Below are positions 41,903-51,666 of a stretch of DNA of 64,000 bases, piece by piece. The DNA is from Biostraticola tofi (GTDB lineage Bacteria > Pseudomonadota > Gammaproteobacteria > Enterobacterales > Enterobacteriaceae). Each line of letters opens with the position of its first letter. Position 1 is the stretch's first letter. The notes below the pieces were generated by a model. That model made no database searches, was not told the DNA's origin, and saw only the letters and a program-made list of their open reading frames with translations. The translations under genes and the position numbers were made by a program. The stretch covers positions 24,435-88,434 of the forward strand of contig NZ_SMCR01000014.1 of the NCBI RefSeq assembly GCF_004343195.1. The letters run 5' to 3'.

Positions 41903-42939
41903 TAACGGATAATAACCTGTTCAGCCCCGTCAGCCTGCTGGATTTCACCCAGTTTCCACGCCGTTTCGCCAAGCGCGGTGAGGATGTCCAACGCCTGGTC
42001 CGCCGTTGCCGCGGGCACCGCGATAATCATGCCTACGCCACAGTTAAAGGTGCGGTACATTTCATGGCGGCTGATGTTGCCGGCCTGCTGCAGCCAGTTG
42101 AAAACTGCCGGCCATTGCCAGCTGCTTTCATCGATCACCGCCTGGGCGCCTTCAGGCAGCACGCGCGGGATATTCTCCCAGAAGCCGCCGCCGGTCAGGT
42201 GGGCGATGGCATGAATTTCGCTACGTGCAATCAGCTCCAGCAGCGGCTTGACGTAAATACGCGTCGGTTCAAGCAGATGATCGGCCAGGGTTTTATCGCC
42301 CAGAGCAGTGGTCAGCGGATCGGCGCCGCTGACTTCCAGTACTTTGCGCACCAGTGAGTAGCCGTTGGAGTGCGGGCCGCTTGACGCCAGAGCCAGCAGG
42401 GTATCGCCGGCGCTGACTTTGCTGCCGTCGATAATCTCAGACTTTTCAACCACCCCAACGCAAAAACCGGCCACGTCATAATCTTCACCGTGGTACATGC
42501 CGGGCATTTCCGCGGTCTCGCCGCCCACCAGCGCACAGCCTGATTGTCTGCAGCCTTCGGCGATGCCGGTAATGACTGCGGCAGCGGTATCGACATCCAG
42601 TTTGCCGGTGGCATAGTAATCCAGGAAGAACAGGGGTTCTGCGCCCTGTACCACCAAGTCGTTAACGCACATCGCCACCAGATCGATGCCGATGGTGTCG
42701 TGGCGTTTAAGATCCATCGCCAGACGCAATTTAGTGCCGACGCCATCGGTACCGGATACCAGAATCGGTTCGCGGTATTTCTGCGGCAGGGCGCAAAGGG
42801 CACCGAATCCCCCCAGGCCGCCCATGACTTCCGGACGTCTGGTTTGTTTCACTACACCTTTGATACGGTCTACCAATGCGTTGCCGGCATCAATATCCAC
42901 GCCTGCGTCTTTATAGCTGAGAGAGGTTTTGTCGGTCAC
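41902..42939 (-). CDS. purM: Phosphoribosylformylglycinamidine cyclo-ligase
   Basis: PurM (AIR synthetase) closes the imidazole ring in the fifth step of purine synthesis. The 345-residue product begins with a GTG at 42939 ([18 protein letters not shown]), the same start position as in E. coli, and includes [32 protein letters not shown], the catalytic-region [11 protein letters not shown] and the C-terminal [16 protein letters not shown]. First gene of the purMN operon, divergent from upp with 234 bases between the coding regions. Confidence 0.97.
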   Translation of the reverse strand: MTDKTSLSYKDAGVDIDAGNALVDRIKGVVKQTRRPEVMGGLGGFGALCALPQKYREPILVSGTDGVGTKLRLAMDLKRHDTIGIDLVAMCVNDLVVQGAEPLFFLDYYATGKLDVDTAAAVITGIAEGCRQSGCALVGGETAEMPGMYHGEDYDVAGFCVGVVEKSEIIDGSKVSAGDTLLALASSGPHSNGYSLVRKVLEVSGADPLTTALGDKTLADHLLEPTRIYVKPLLELIARSEIHAIAHLTGGGFWENIPRVLPEGAQAVIDESSWQWPAVFNWLQQAGNISRHEMYRTFNCGVGMIIAVPAATADQALDILTALGETAWKLGEIQQADGAEQVIIR

Positions 42940-43004
42940 TGCAAGATCCCCACGGAGATGTCGTATTGCGGTTAGAATATGGCGCGGCCCAATTCTAACA
43001 GTGT

Positions 43005-43020
43005 GAGCAAACGTTTGCGA
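43005..43020. promoter_or_regulatory. PurR operator (PUR box)
   Basis: GAGCAAACGTTTGCGA has a perfect 12-base dyad GCAAACGTTTGC at 43007-43018 and matches the PurR consensus ACGCAAACGTTTGCGT closely. It lies about 65 bases upstream of the purM GTG, where repression of purMN is known in E. coli. Confidence 0.9.
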
Positions 43021-43123
43021 GTGGTGTTGCTTATGCGATTGCCATTTTATTGGCTATAGTATTTTTCAATAGTCGATTGATCGTGATCAGTCATTTACAT
43101 ATGGCGCGACCGGTAAAAGGGGT

Positions 43124-43144
43124 TATAATCTCGCGATTTTTTTG
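43124..43144 (+). promoter_or_regulatory. upp promoter -10 and UTP-sensing initially transcribed region
   Basis: A perfect -10 TATAAT at 43124-43129 is followed 5 bases later by GATTTTTTTG (43135-43144; seven Ts). The same arrangement, start sites at G/A then a T tract, is the established basis of UTP-controlled start selection and reiterative transcription at E. coli upp. No good -35 is visible at 17 bases. Confidence 0.75.
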
Positions 43145-43173
43145 ACTGCTCAGTGCCCCTAGGGAGAATAATG

Positions 43174-43800
43174 ATGAAGATCGTTGAGGTTAAACACCCG
43201 CTGGTAAAACACAAATTAGGTTTGATGCGCGCGCACGACATCAGTACCAAGCGTTTTCGTGAATTAGCTTCCGAAGTGGGCAGTCTGCTGACTTACGTGG
43301 CTACCGCCGATCTGGAAACCGAAACGGTGACTATCGATGGCTGGTGTGGTCCGGTCGACATTGAACAGATTAAAGGAAAGAAAATTACCGTGGTGCCAAT
43401 TTTGCGTGCTGGCCTCGGTATGATGGACGGCGTGCTGGAAAATGTGCCGAGCGCGCGTATCAGCGTAGTCGGCGTTTATCGCGATGAGAAGACGCTTGAG
43501 CCGGTGCCCTATTTTCAGAAGCTGGTGTCGAATATTGATGAACGCATGGCTTTGGTGGTTGATCCGATGCTGGCTACCGGCGGCTCGATGATAGCCACCA
43601 TTGATTTACTGAAAAAAGCCGGTTGCCATGCCATCAAAGTGCTGGTGCTGGTGGCGGCGCCGGAAGGCATTGCGGCGCTGGAAAAAGCCCATCCCGATGT
43701 AGAACTCTATACCGCGTCTATCGATAAGGGGCTGAATGAGCAGGGCTACATCATGCCTGGCCTCGGTGACGCGGGCGATAAGATATTCGGCACTAAATAA
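43174..43800 (+). CDS. upp: Uracil phosphoribosyltransferase
   Basis: Upp salvages uracil with PRPP to UMP. The 208-residue product is nearly identical to E. coli Upp: [40 protein letters not shown], the PRPP loop [17 protein letters not shown] and the C-terminal uracil site [18 protein letters not shown]. The start is the second of two adjacent ATGs (43171 and 43174), giving the E. coli length. It is controlled by the promoter at 43124-43144 and separated from uraA by a terminator. Confidence 0.98.
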   Translation: MKIVEVKHPLVKHKLGLMRAHDISTKRFRELASEVGSLLTYVATADLETETVTIDGWCGPVDIEQIKGKKITVVPILRAGLGMMDGVLENVPSARISVVGVYRDEKTLEPVPYFQKLVSNIDERMALVVDPMLATGGSMIATIDLLKKAGCHAIKVLVLVAAPEGIAALEKAHPDVELYTASIDKGLNEQGYIMPGLGDAGDKIFGTK

Positions 43801-43808
43801 GTGATTGC

Positions 43809-43836
43809 AAACCGACCATCGGGTCGGTTTTTTTTT
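43809..43836 (+). terminator. Rho-independent terminator between upp and uraA
   Basis: AAACCGACC (43809-43817) pairs with GGTCGGTTT (43822-43830) over a 4-base loop, and nine Ts run from 43828 to 43836. As uraA starts 27 bases later with no room for much promoter, it probably acts as a partial terminator that lowers uraA expression relative to upp. Confidence 0.9.
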
Positions 43837-43862
43837 ATCTTCTGCAGCATGAGGAAACACAC

Positions 43863-45164
43863 ATGACTCGTCGCGTCATCGGGGTAAGCGAACGTCCACC
43901 GCTGCTTCAAACTATCCCGCTGAGCTTTCAGCATCTGTTTGCGATGTTTGGCGCTACCGTGCTGGTGCCGATTTTATTCAAGATAAACCCGGCCACGGTG
44001 CTGCTGTTTAACGGCATCGGCACCCTGCTGTATCTCTTTATCTGCAAAGGCCGGATCCCTGCCTATCTGGGATCAAGCTTTGCTTTTATTTCACCGGTAC
44101 TGCTGCTGTTGCCGCTGGGCTATGAAGTGGCTCTCGGCGGCTTTATCGCCTGTGGCGCGGTATTCTGCCTGGTGGCGCTTATCGTTAAAAAAGCCGGCAC
44201 CGGTTGGCTTGATGTCATCTTTCCTCCTGCCGCCATGGGCGCTATCGTCGCGGTCATCGGTCTGGAACTGGCCGGCGTGGCCGCCAATATGGCCGGACTG
44301 CTCCCTGGTGCCGGTGCGGCGGCGGATACTACCGCCATCACCATCTCCATGGTAACGCTGGGCGTGACCATCCTGGGCTCGGTCCTGTTCAGGGGATTTC
44401 TCGCCATCATTCCGATACTGATTGGCGTATTGGTCGGTTATGCGCTGTCCTTTGCCATGGGGGTAGTGGACTTCACCGCGGTCAGCGATGCTGACTGGTT
44501 CGCCTTACCGACCTTTTACCGACCCCGATTTGAGTGGATCGCCATGTTGACGGTACTGCCGGCCGCGCTGGTGGTGATTGCCGAACACGTCGGCCATCTG
44601 GTGGTGACCGCCAATATAGTCAAAAAAGATCTGCTGCGTAATCCGGGCCTGCACCGTTCGCTGTTTGCCAACGGGTTATCAACCGTATTTTCGGGTTTCT
44701 TTGGCTCCACGCCCAATACCACTTATGGTGAGAACATCGGCGTGATGGCGATAACCAAGGTCTACAGTACCTGGGTGATCGGCGGTGCGGCTATCCTGGC
44801 AATTCTGCTGTCATGCGTCGGCAAGTTGGCGGCGGCGATCCAGGCGGTGCCGGTGCCGGTAATGGGCGGGGTATCCCTGCTGCTGTACGGGGTGATCGGC
44901 GCATCGGGTATCCGGGTGCTGATTGAGTCGAAGGTTGATTATAACAAGCCGCAGAACCTGATTCTGACCTCGGTTATCCTTATCGTCGGCGTCAGTGGCG
45001 CAACGATTCATCTGGGCGCCGCCGAACTGAAAGGGATGGCGCTGGCAACCGTGGTCGGCATTGTGCTGAGCCTGGTATTCAGAGTGATTACCCTGTTTCG
45101 CGGCGAAGAACGGGTGATTGACGCCGAGTCCCAGGATGAGGCCAGTCGCGATATGCATCCATAG
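43863..45164 (+). CDS. uraA: Uracil:proton symporter UraA
   Basis: A 14-TM nucleobase transporter (NAT/NCS2 family) of 433 residues that imports uracil for Upp. The N-terminus RVIGVSERPPLLQTIPLSFQHLF, the substrate-site helix VIAEHVGHLVVTANIV, and GFFGSTPNTTYGENIGVMAIT with the catalytic Glu are clear. It lies 62 bases after upp, past a terminator, and is probably read by partial readthrough from the upp promoter. The C-terminal tail GEERVIDAESQDEASRDMHP is slightly longer than in E. coli. Confidence 0.97.
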   Translation: MTRRVIGVSERPPLLQTIPLSFQHLFAMFGATVLVPILFKINPATVLLFNGIGTLLYLFICKGRIPAYLGSSFAFISPVLLLLPLGYEVALGGFIACGAVFCLVALIVKKAGTGWLDVIFPPAAMGAIVAVIGLELAGVAANMAGLLPGAGAAADTTAITISMVTLGVTILGSVLFRGFLAIIPILIGVLVGYALSFAMGVVDFTAVSDADWFALPTFYRPRFEWIAMLTVLPAALVVIAEHVGHLVVTANIVKKDLLRNPGLHRSLFANGLSTVFSGFFGSTPNTTYGENIGVMAITKVYSTWVIGGAAILAILLSCVGKLAAAIQAVPVPVMGGVSLLLYGVIGASGIRVLIESKVDYNKPQNLILTSVILIVGVSGATIHLGAAELKGMALATVVGIVLSLVFRVITLFRGEERVIDAESQDEASRDMHP

Positions 45165-45305
45165 CCACTGCCCGGTCAGCCGGCATCCGCTGAGTGCTGC
45201 GGCTTCCGGCCGGCCTGACAATATGGCCGGCGAAGCGGTTCATAACCGCTGCCAATCTATGGTAAACTCAGACCGTATTCCCAGCACCTGTCCAAAGAGG
45301 TTCTA

Positions 45306-46007
45306 CTGAACACGCCGGCCCAGCTTTCTTTACCGCTTTATTTGCCTGATGACGAGACATTCGCCAGTTTTTATCCTGGCGATAACCTGTCTTTGCTGGC
45401 AGCGCTTCGGAGCATGCTGGCGCAGGAGCATGGCAGCTACCTCTATTTCTGGTCCCGCAAAGGGGGCGGACGCAGCCACCTGATGCATGCCGCCTGCGCC
45501 GAACTGTCCCAGCGCGGTGAAGCGGTAGGCTATGTGCCGCTGGATAAACGTACCTGGTTTGTGCCGGAAGTGATGGATGGGATGGAGCAGCTTTCTCTGG
45601 TGACCATCGACAATATCGAATGTATTGTGGGCGACGAGCCTTGGGAAATGGCTATTTTCAATCTGTATAACCGCATTCAGGAAACCGGCCGTACCCGGCT
45701 TATCATCAGCGGCAACTGCCCTCCCCGGCAGTTGAATCTCAATCTGCCTGACCTGGCTTCGCGTTTGGACTGGGGACAGATCTATCGCCTGCAGGCGCTT
45801 TCCGATGACCAGAAGGCTGCCGCCCTGCAAATGCGCGCACGGCTGCGCGGATTTGAACTGCCGGAAGATGTCAGCCGGTTCCTGCTTAAGCGGTTGGAGC
45901 GGGATATGCGTACCCTGTTCCAGACGCTGGTGAAGCTGGATGATGCCTCGATCCGTGCTCAGCGCAAACTTACCATTCCTTTTGTCAAGGAAATCCTTGC
46001 TCTGTAG
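45306..46007 (+). CDS. hda: DnaA regulatory inactivator Hda, CTG start
   Basis: An AAA+ protein that, bound to the DNA-loaded sliding clamp, triggers hydrolysis of DnaA-ATP after initiation. From CTG at 45306 it reads (M)[21 protein letters not shown]. This gives the clamp-binding motif QLSLPL at residues 6-11 and a 233-residue product, the E. coli length. No ATG, GTG or TTG lies in frame between the upstream stop at 45243 and the CTG. AAAGAGG sits 5 bases before it. The first conventional start (a TTG at 45342) would remove the clamp motif. E. coli hda is also known to use CTG. Box VII-like region [11 protein letters not shown] and the arginine finger region are intact. Confidence 0.92.
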   Translation: MNTPAQLSLPLYLPDDETFASFYPGDNLSLLAALRSMLAQEHGSYLYFWSRKGGGRSHLMHAACAELSQRGEAVGYVPLDKRTWFVPEVMDGMEQLSLVTIDNIECIVGDEPWEMAIFNLYNRIQETGRTRLIISGNCPPRQLNLNLPDLASRLDWGQIYRLQALSDDQKAAALQMRARLRGFELPEDVSRFLLKRLERDMRTLFQTLVKLDDASIRAQRKLTIPFVKEILAL

Positions 46008-46025
46008 CGGCCTGACAACCCCTGG

Positions 46026-47507
46026 TCAGGTACGTTTATACTGCTGGTAGCGTTTCTCCAGCTGTTTGAGCTGATCTATCCGGGCGTCATAGCGTGCCTG
46101 CTCCAGGCTGCCGAGCCTGACCAGTGAGCTGGCATTGCTCAGCGCCCTGATGGCCTGATCGAACTTGCCGCTGAGGGATAACTGTTCGGCTCGGGCCGCC
46201 AGTTCCTGATCGCGCTTGCCTAGGGCTGCGCTGGCCTGGGCCAGCAGATCCCAGGCGTTGCTGTCGTCCGGATGATTGAAGGTATAGCGGTTGAGCAGTC
46301 TCACTGCGTCGGCATTGCGCTTGGCTTCGACATACGCATTGGCCAGATTCAACGACAGGACCGGATTGACGTTGCTTCCTTGACTCTGCACCACTTTTTC
46401 CAATCGGCTGACGGCTCGGGAGGACTGGTTTTGTCCCAGGTCGATATCGGTCATCAGGTCCAGAAACCAGACATTGGACGGCTGCTTGACCAGTAAGGGC
46501 TGCAGCGTCGCTGCCGCCTGATCATATTTTTTCGCCTGGTAAAACAGCACTGCTTCACCATAGCTGGCGGCGATCCGTTGACGGGCATTGCCCTTTTGCC
46601 AGACGGCGATCAGTTCGTCGCTCAGCACGGTATTGCCTACGCTGTACATGCCGAGCGTTCGCGCTTTGGCCAGATAGAACTCCTGCGATGAATCCAGCAC
46701 TTTATGCGTCATCTGATTGGCCCGGTTGCGCGCGTCCGACAGCCGACTCATCGGCAGCGGATGGGTAAGCAGCATTTCCGGCGGCGCGGTGGAATAGCGC
46801 GTCTGATCGGCCAGTTTCTGCAGGAAATCGGGCATCGCCTGCGGGTCGTAGCCGGCACGCTGCAAAACCTGCAGCCCGATACGGTCCGCTTCCTGCTCGT
46901 TGGACTGGGTAAAGCTGATGATGCCCTGCTGGGTGCCGGCAAGGGTGCCGCTCAGCGCGGCCATGCCCATTTGCGGATTGGCCATGGTCAGCAGTATCGA
47001 CCCCAGCGCGCCGGCCCAGGTAAGTGGCGCATTACGTCGCTGGTCTTCCATGGCGCGGGCCAGATGGCGCTGGGTGACATGGGAAATTTCATGGGCCAGT
47101 ACCGACGCCAGTTCGCTCTCATTTTCGGTGTAGCGGAACAGGGCGGAGTGGATCACCACGTTGCCGCCAAAGAAGGCAAAGGCGTTGAGCTCGTTACTGC
47201 GGATGAGATAGAAATGAAACGGTGTGCGCACCGAGTTGGCATTGGCGACCAGGCTGCCGCCTAAATGATTGATATAGGTGACCAGTAGCGGATCATTGAT
47301 AAGCGGGGCACCGTCGCGCATCTGGCGTACATAGAAATCCCCCATCTGCAGCTCTTGGGCAATGCTCAGCGTACTGCCGGCAGTGGTGCCCATATCGGGC
47401 AGCAAATCCTGCTGTTCATCAACCGCCGAAGCCGGCAGACTGCCGCCTGCTGTCATCAAGACCGTCAGTAGCAACGTGATAATCGGTTTTCGCAGCCGAA
47501 TTGACAT
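46026..47507 (-). CDS. bepA: Beta-barrel assembly-enhancing protease BepA
   Basis: A periplasmic M48 metalloprotease and chaperone for LptD and BAM substrates. The 493-residue product has a signal peptide ending GGSLPASA (about residue 28). Its protease domain contains the zinc site HEISH at residues 139-143 and the third ligand in [11 protein letters not shown]-terminal TPR domain (about 310-490) is present. The start at 47507 gives the best signal peptide, with TTTAGGA upstream; the frame to 47531 is longer. It is convergent with hda, with only 18 bases between stops. Confidence 0.95.
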   Translation of the reverse strand: MSIRLRKPIITLLLTVLMTAGGSLPASAVDEQQDLLPDMGTTAGSTLSIAQELQMGDFYVRQMRDGAPLINDPLLVTYINHLGGSLVANANSVRTPFHFYLIRSNELNAFAFFGGNVVIHSALFRYTENESELASVLAHEISHVTQRHLARAMEDQRRNAPLTWAGALGSILLTMANPQMGMAALSGTLAGTQQGIISFTQSNEQEADRIGLQVLQRAGYDPQAMPDFLQKLADQTRYSTAPPEMLLTHPLPMSRLSDARNRANQMTHKVLDSSQEFYLAKARTLGMYSVGNTVLSDELIAVWQKGNARQRIAASYGEAVLFYQAKKYDQAAATLQPLLVKQPSNVWFLDLMTDIDLGQNQSSRAVSRLEKVVQSQGSNVNPVLSLNLANAYVEAKRNADAVRLLNRYTFNHPDDSNAWDLLAQASAALGKRDQELAARAEQLSLSGKFDQAIRALSNASSLVRLGSLEQARYDARIDQLKQLEKRYQQYKRT

Positions 47508-47635
47508 GTAAACATTCCTAAACTCAACCAATGCGCTGTTAAATCCGTCCCCGGTGCGGGTGCTCTGGTGGCGTACCGTCGGGCGGGCCTTGAATATCGT
47601 CTGCAGCCCGCCCGTCAGCTTTTCAGCTGTGGTAC

Positions 47636-48103
47636 TCAGGCATTCTGAACATAGGCCAGGACGATGTCGTGATGATTGCTGGTCTTGAAATCATCGAACA
47701 CATTCTCGATTTTGCCAGTTCCATCGATTAAAAAGCTGATGCGATGGATACCGTCATAGGTCTTACCCATGAAGCTTTTTTCACCCCACACCCCAAACTC
47801 GGCGGCAACCTGATGGTCCTCATCAGACAGCAGGGTAAAATTAAGCAATTCCTTTTCGACAAAACGCGACAGTTTTTCCGGTTTGTCGGTGCTGATGCCC
47901 AGGACTTCAACCCCGGCTTTTTTCAGTTCATCCATGTTATCGCGCAAACCACATGCCTGGACGGTACAGCCAGGCGTCATGGCCTTGGGATAAAAATAGA
48001 CCAGTACACGCTGTCCGTGGAAGTCGGTCAGACTGACCTGCTCGCCGTCCTGGTCAGGCAGACTAAATTTCGGTGCGAAATCACCGGCTTTCAGTGGCGT
48101 CAT
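47636..48103 (-). CDS. bcp: Thioredoxin-dependent thiol peroxidase Bcp
   Basis: An atypical 2-Cys peroxiredoxin, 155 residues, that reduces hydroperoxides using thioredoxin. The active site TPGCTVQAC holds the peroxidatic C46 and the resolving C51. [13 protein letters not shown] and [21 protein letters not shown] are family-typical. The ATG at 48103 overlaps the gcvR stop (ATGA at 48100-48103), so the two are co-translated, as in E. coli. Confidence 0.97.
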   Translation of the reverse strand: MTPLKAGDFAPKFSLPDQDGEQVSLTDFHGQRVLVYFYPKAMTPGCTVQACGLRDNMDELKKAGVEVLGISTDKPEKLSRFVEKELLNFTLLSDEDHQVAAEFGVWGEKSFMGKTYDGIHRISFLIDGTGKIENVFDDFKTSNHHDIVLAYVQNA

Positions 48104-48675
48104 TGTAATACTCCGTCTCGTTCTTGATATTGAGGATGATTCACCACACTAATACTGCCTTGCGCGTTCAATTCTGTACAGAGTTGATGGAAGGTATGTT
48201 CAATGGTGGTTGCCGCGCCTGCGGCCGGGCCATGTGCGGTCAGCTGGATATGCAGCCGGGGGGCATCTCCCCGACCGGCCGGATGGGTGCGGGAGACCAG
48301 TTCGGCGATATCCATCTGATGACTGTCGAAAAGATCGGTGAAGCGCTCAATCAGGTGCGCAGAGTCATTCACTGCTACTTTGACCCAGACGGTGGTCGGC
48401 ATCGGCTGCCGCTGGTGGGCGCTGGTGCGCTTCATCACAATCAGTAAATCCAACTCGCCTCCCTTGGGCGGCAGGGTGGACTCTATCTGGGCAATCGCGT
48501 TCCAGCTGCCCGATAACAGCATGATAAACGTAAACTCTTCGCCCAGCATCGCCAGCCGGCTATCTTCGATATTGCATCCGCAACTGCTCACGTGACGCGT
48601 AATGGCATTGACGATCCCCGGGCGGTCGGTGCCCAGTGCAGTGATGACCAGATAGTGTTGCTGTGGCTGTGGCAA
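48100..48675 (-). CDS. gcvR: Glycine cleavage system regulatory protein GcvR, TTG start
   Basis: A 191-residue protein with two ACT-like domains. GcvR binds GcvA and blocks activation of gcvTHP when glycine is low. It begins at a TTG (48675): (M)[21 protein letters not shown] lines up with E. coli GcvR with no gap, and AGGAAG lies upstream. [21 protein letters not shown] and [19 protein letters not shown] are the ACT cores. It is divergent from dapA across about 145 bases. Confidence 0.95.
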   Translation of the reverse strand: MPQPQQHYLVITALGTDRPGIVNAITRHVSSCGCNIEDSRLAMLGEEFTFIMLLSGSWNAIAQIESTLPPKGGELDLLIVMKRTSAHQRQPMPTTVWVKVAVNDSAHLIERFTDLFDSHQMDIAELVSRTHPAGRGDAPRLHIQLTAHGPAAGAATTIEHTFHQLCTELNAQGSISVVNHPQYQERDGVLQ

Positions 48676-48820
48676 AATGGCGCTTCCTGTCCGGCTGGAT
48701 GTGATTTACATGGTAACCCTAAAAAAAACCTGCTGCCAAGCAGCCAGAGGGCGGATGTTTGCTTGCTTTTGGATAGGTGACAAAAGTACCATGAATAACC
48801 TGTTTGTGGAGGGATGGTCA

Positions 48821-49699
48821 ATGTTTACGGGAAGCATAGTTGCACTGGTTACGCCGATGGACGAAAAGGGCGCCGTCGATCGAGTCAGTCTGAGAAAATT
48901 AATCGATTATCATGTGGCCAGTGGCACCTCGGCGATTGTTTCCGTCGGGACAACCGGTGAGTCATCCACCTTGAGTCATGAAGAACATGGCGATGTGGTC
49001 AAGCTGACCGTTGAGTTAAGCGATGGCCGCATTCCGGTGATTGCCGGTACCGGCGCAAATTCAACCGCGGAAGGGATATCGCTGACCCAGCGTTTTCACC
49101 AGAGTGGAGTGGTCGGATGCCTGACCGTGACGCCCTATTATAACCGGCCGACTCAGGAAGGCCTGTTCCAGCATTTCAAGTCGATAGCCGAGCACACCGA
49201 TTTACCGCAGATTCTTTATAACGTTCCCTCCCGCACCGGTTGCGATATGCTGCCCGAAACGGTAGGTCGCCTATCACGCGTTAAAAATATTGTCGCTATT
49301 AAGGAAGCCACGGGGAACTTAAGTCGCGTCAGCCAGATCCAAGAGCTGGTTGAAGATGACTTTATCCTGCTGAGCGGTGACGATTCCAGCGGACTGGATT
49401 TTATGCAGCTTGGCGGTAAAGGGGTGATTTCGGTGACGGCGAATATCGCCGCCCGTGAAATGGCTGAGCTCTGCGCTCTGGCAGCGCAGGGTAACTTCAG
49501 TGAAGCTCGCCGCCTCAACCAACTGCTGATGCCGCTTCATCAGAAATTATTTATAGAACCCAACCCAATACCCGTAAAATGGGCCTGTAAAGCATTGGGA
49601 TTAATGGCAACCGACACGATGCGTTTGCCGATGACGCCTCTGACCGAGGCTTCGGGCCTTATTGTCAGGCAAGCGCTATCGGATGCCGGCTTGCTATAA
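48821..49699 (+). CDS. dapA: 4-hydroxy-tetrahydrodipicolinate synthase
   Basis: The first enzyme of the diaminopimelate/lysine branch, condensing pyruvate with aspartate semialdehyde. The 292-residue TIM barrel has the Schiff-base lysine K161 (AIKEATGNL), Y133 (LYNVPSRTG) and GTTGESSTL, all at E. coli numbering. The ATG at 48821 follows GGAGGG; in-frame starts upstream (48677, 48791) lie in the divergent promoter region. It is followed by bamC after 18 bases, the conserved dapA-bamC unit. Confidence 0.98.
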   Translation: MFTGSIVALVTPMDEKGAVDRVSLRKLIDYHVASGTSAIVSVGTTGESSTLSHEEHGDVVKLTVELSDGRIPVIAGTGANSTAEGISLTQRFHQSGVVGCLTVTPYYNRPTQEGLFQHFKSIAEHTDLPQILYNVPSRTGCDMLPETVGRLSRVKNIVAIKEATGNLSRVSQIQELVEDDFILLSGDDSSGLDFMQLGGKGVISVTANIAAREMAELCALAAQGNFSEARRLNQLLMPLHQKLFIEPNPIPVKWACKALGLMATDTMRLPMTPLTEASGLIVRQALSDAGLL

Positions 49700-49717
49700 C
49701 TCTGTTAGGGAGAATTG

Positions 49718-50767
49718 ATGGCTTATTCATTACAAAAGTCGATGGTGGCAAAAGTGGTAGGCGCATCTCTGTTCATGCTGCTTGCGGCCTGTTCCAGCGA
49801 TCAACGCTACAAACGTCAGGTTAACGGCAATGAAGAATACCTGAAAGCACCGGCTCTGCACCCGCTAAACAGCCCATCCGGTATGATCCTGCCTTTGGCG
49901 CGCGGCGACTATGATGTCCCGCCGGCTGCGACCAATGGCCGCATCGGCAAACAACTGGATGTGCGCCCGCCAGCGCAGCCTCTGGCTTTGTTGAATGGCT
50001 CACGCACGCAGTATAATGGCGATACCGCCCTCATTGTGCTGGAGAACAGCGCTCAGAACCGCGATATGTGGTCGCAGGTGGTAGCGGTAGTCCAGAGCAA
50101 TGGCTACACCATCGTTTCACGCCAGGATGCCAGCCAGACGCTTAATACTGATTGGGTTGCCTGGTCTCGCGCCGATGAAGACAACCAGTATCGCGGCCAG
50201 TATCAAATCAGTATCCGCACTGAAGGCTATCAAACGTCGCTGATGGTCAAGTCACTGCGCCTTGAGCAGCAACAGGTAACGGTGACCAACCAGGCGATCA
50301 TTCAGCGCTATACCGTTGAAATGCTCAATAACGTGGCGCGCGGTCTGGAGAAGCTCAGCGATGAGCGCGATAGCCAGCGTGCCCTTGGGCAGACCGCCGA
50401 TATGAGCGTGATAAGCGGCGCCGATGAGACCGGCCTGCCGCTGCTGGTGGTACGCGCGCCTTATACCGCCGTTTGGGATCGCCTGCCGCCGGCGCTGGAA
50501 AAAATGGGCATGAAGGTCAAGGATCGCAGTCGCCCGCTGGGCACCCTGTCTCTGACCTACAGTGCGCCGGGAAGCAGCACCTGGGATTCTCTGGGCGCTA
50601 AAGATCCTGATCTGGTCAATGGTGACTACAAATTGCAGGTGGGCGATCTGGAGAACCGCAGCACGCTGCAGTTTACCGATCCAAAAGGACATACCCTCAC
50701 CCAGTCGCAGAACGATGCGCTGGTATCGGTGTTCCAGGCTGCATTCGGCCAGACACTCACCCGTTAA
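49718..50767 (+). CDS. bamC: Outer-membrane assembly lipoprotein BamC
   Basis: A component of the BAM complex that inserts beta-barrel outer-membrane proteins. The 349-residue lipoprotein has lipobox LLAAC with acylated C25, the long unstructured segment that lies along BamD (residues 26-95), then two helix-grip domains (about 100-215 and 225-345). Its start is the ATG at 49718 behind AGGGAGA; the frame can be read from a TTG three bases earlier. It is co-transcribed with dapA and ended by the terminator at 50772-50793. Confidence 0.96.
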   Translation: MAYSLQKSMVAKVVGASLFMLLAACSSDQRYKRQVNGNEEYLKAPALHPLNSPSGMILPLARGDYDVPPAATNGRIGKQLDVRPPAQPLALLNGSRTQYNGDTALIVLENSAQNRDMWSQVVAVVQSNGYTIVSRQDASQTLNTDWVAWSRADEDNQYRGQYQISIRTEGYQTSLMVKSLRLEQQQVTVTNQAIIQRYTVEMLNNVARGLEKLSDERDSQRALGQTADMSVISGADETGLPLLVVRAPYTAVWDRLPPALEKMGMKVKDRSRPLGTLSLTYSAPGSSTWDSLGAKDPDLVNGDYKLQVGDLENRSTLQFTDPKGHTLTQSQNDALVSVFQAAFGQTLTR

Positions 50768-50771
50768 ACCA

Positions 50772-50793
50772 AAAAGGGGCCCCGGCCCCTTTT
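50772..50793 (+). terminator. Rho-independent terminator after bamC
   Basis: AAAAGGGGCC (50772-50781) and GGCCCCTTTT (50784-50793) form a GC-rich stem with A's before and T's after, 5 bases past the bamC stop. It separates dapA-bamC from purC. Confidence 0.9.
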
Positions 50794-50836
50794 ATCATTT
50801 ACAGTCGAGCTCTATCTGCCACTGGAGTAAGTAAAG

Positions 50837-51550
50837 ATGCAAAAGTTAGCTGAGTTGTATCGCGGAAAAGCGAAAACGGTCCACACTACCGAGGATCCGG
50901 ATTTGCTGATATTGGAATTCCGCAATGATACGTCAGCACTGGATGGCCAGCGTATCGAACAGCTTGATCGCAAAGGAATGGTTAATAATAAATTCAACTA
51001 TTTCATTATGAATAAACTGGCCGCAGCCGGTATCCCGACCCAAATCGTCAGCCTGCTTTCCGATAACGAAGTGCTGGTGAAAAAGCTGGATATGGTGCCG
51101 GTCGAATGCGTGGTGCGCAATCGCGCCGCGGGTTCACTGGTCAAGCGCCTGGGCGTTGAAGAGGGCATCGAGCTCAATCCGCCTCTGTTCGATCTGTTCT
51201 TGAAGAACGATGCCATGCACGACCCGATGATCAATGAGTCCTACTGCCAGACCTTCGGCTGGGTCACGCCGGAAAACCTGGCTCGAATGAAACAGTTGAC
51301 GTACCAGGCCAATGAGGTACTGACGAAAATCTTTGATGACGCCGGCCTTATCCTGGTGGATTTCAAGCTTGAATTCGGCCTGTTCAAGGGCGAAGTGGTG
51401 CTGGGCGATGAGTTTTCCCCGGACGGCAGCCGCCTGTGGGATAAAAATACCCTGAACAAGATGGACAAGGATCGTTTCCGTCAGAGTTTGGGAGGCGTGA
51501 TAGAAGCCTATGAGGAAGTCGCCCAGCGTATTGGCGTAAAATTGGACTAA
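50837..51550 (+). CDS. purC: Phosphoribosylaminoimidazole-succinocarboxamide synthase
   Basis: SAICAR synthetase, the eighth step of purine synthesis, joins CAIR and aspartate with ATP. The 237-residue product begins [20 protein letters not shown] and includes [32 protein letters not shown] and [12 protein letters not shown], all enteric PurC signatures. The ribosome site GGAG is at about 50824. The 43 bases after the bamC terminator hold little promoter space; no PurR box was recognised there, so control is not clear. Confidence 0.98.
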   Translation: MQKLAELYRGKAKTVHTTEDPDLLILEFRNDTSALDGQRIEQLDRKGMVNNKFNYFIMNKLAAAGIPTQIVSLLSDNEVLVKKLDMVPVECVVRNRAAGSLVKRLGVEEGIELNPPLFDLFLKNDAMHDPMINESYCQTFGWVTPENLARMKQLTYQANEVLTKIFDDAGLILVDFKLEFGLFKGEVVLGDEFSPDGSRLWDKNTLNKMDKDRFRQSLGGVIEAYEEVAQRIGVKLD

Positions 51551-51666
51551 CCGCGCAATCGATTACGCTGCTACTTGCTATCCGTTCTGGTCCAGGCCAC
51601 GCCACCGCCGGCGTGGCCAAAATATGCTATCCTCCAATCATTCATCTGAACATTGTGGGGTAGGCC

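Noticed and set aside
46011..46030. CCTGAC / GTCAGG hairpin between hda and bepA as a bidirectional terminator
   Set aside because: A short stem without a T tract that overlaps the bepA stop; too weak to call.
51595..51618. GGCCACGCC / GGCGTGGCC hairpin after purC as a terminator
   Set aside because: A strong 9-bp stem, but no T run follows on either strand; it may be a repeat-like hairpin of no clear role.
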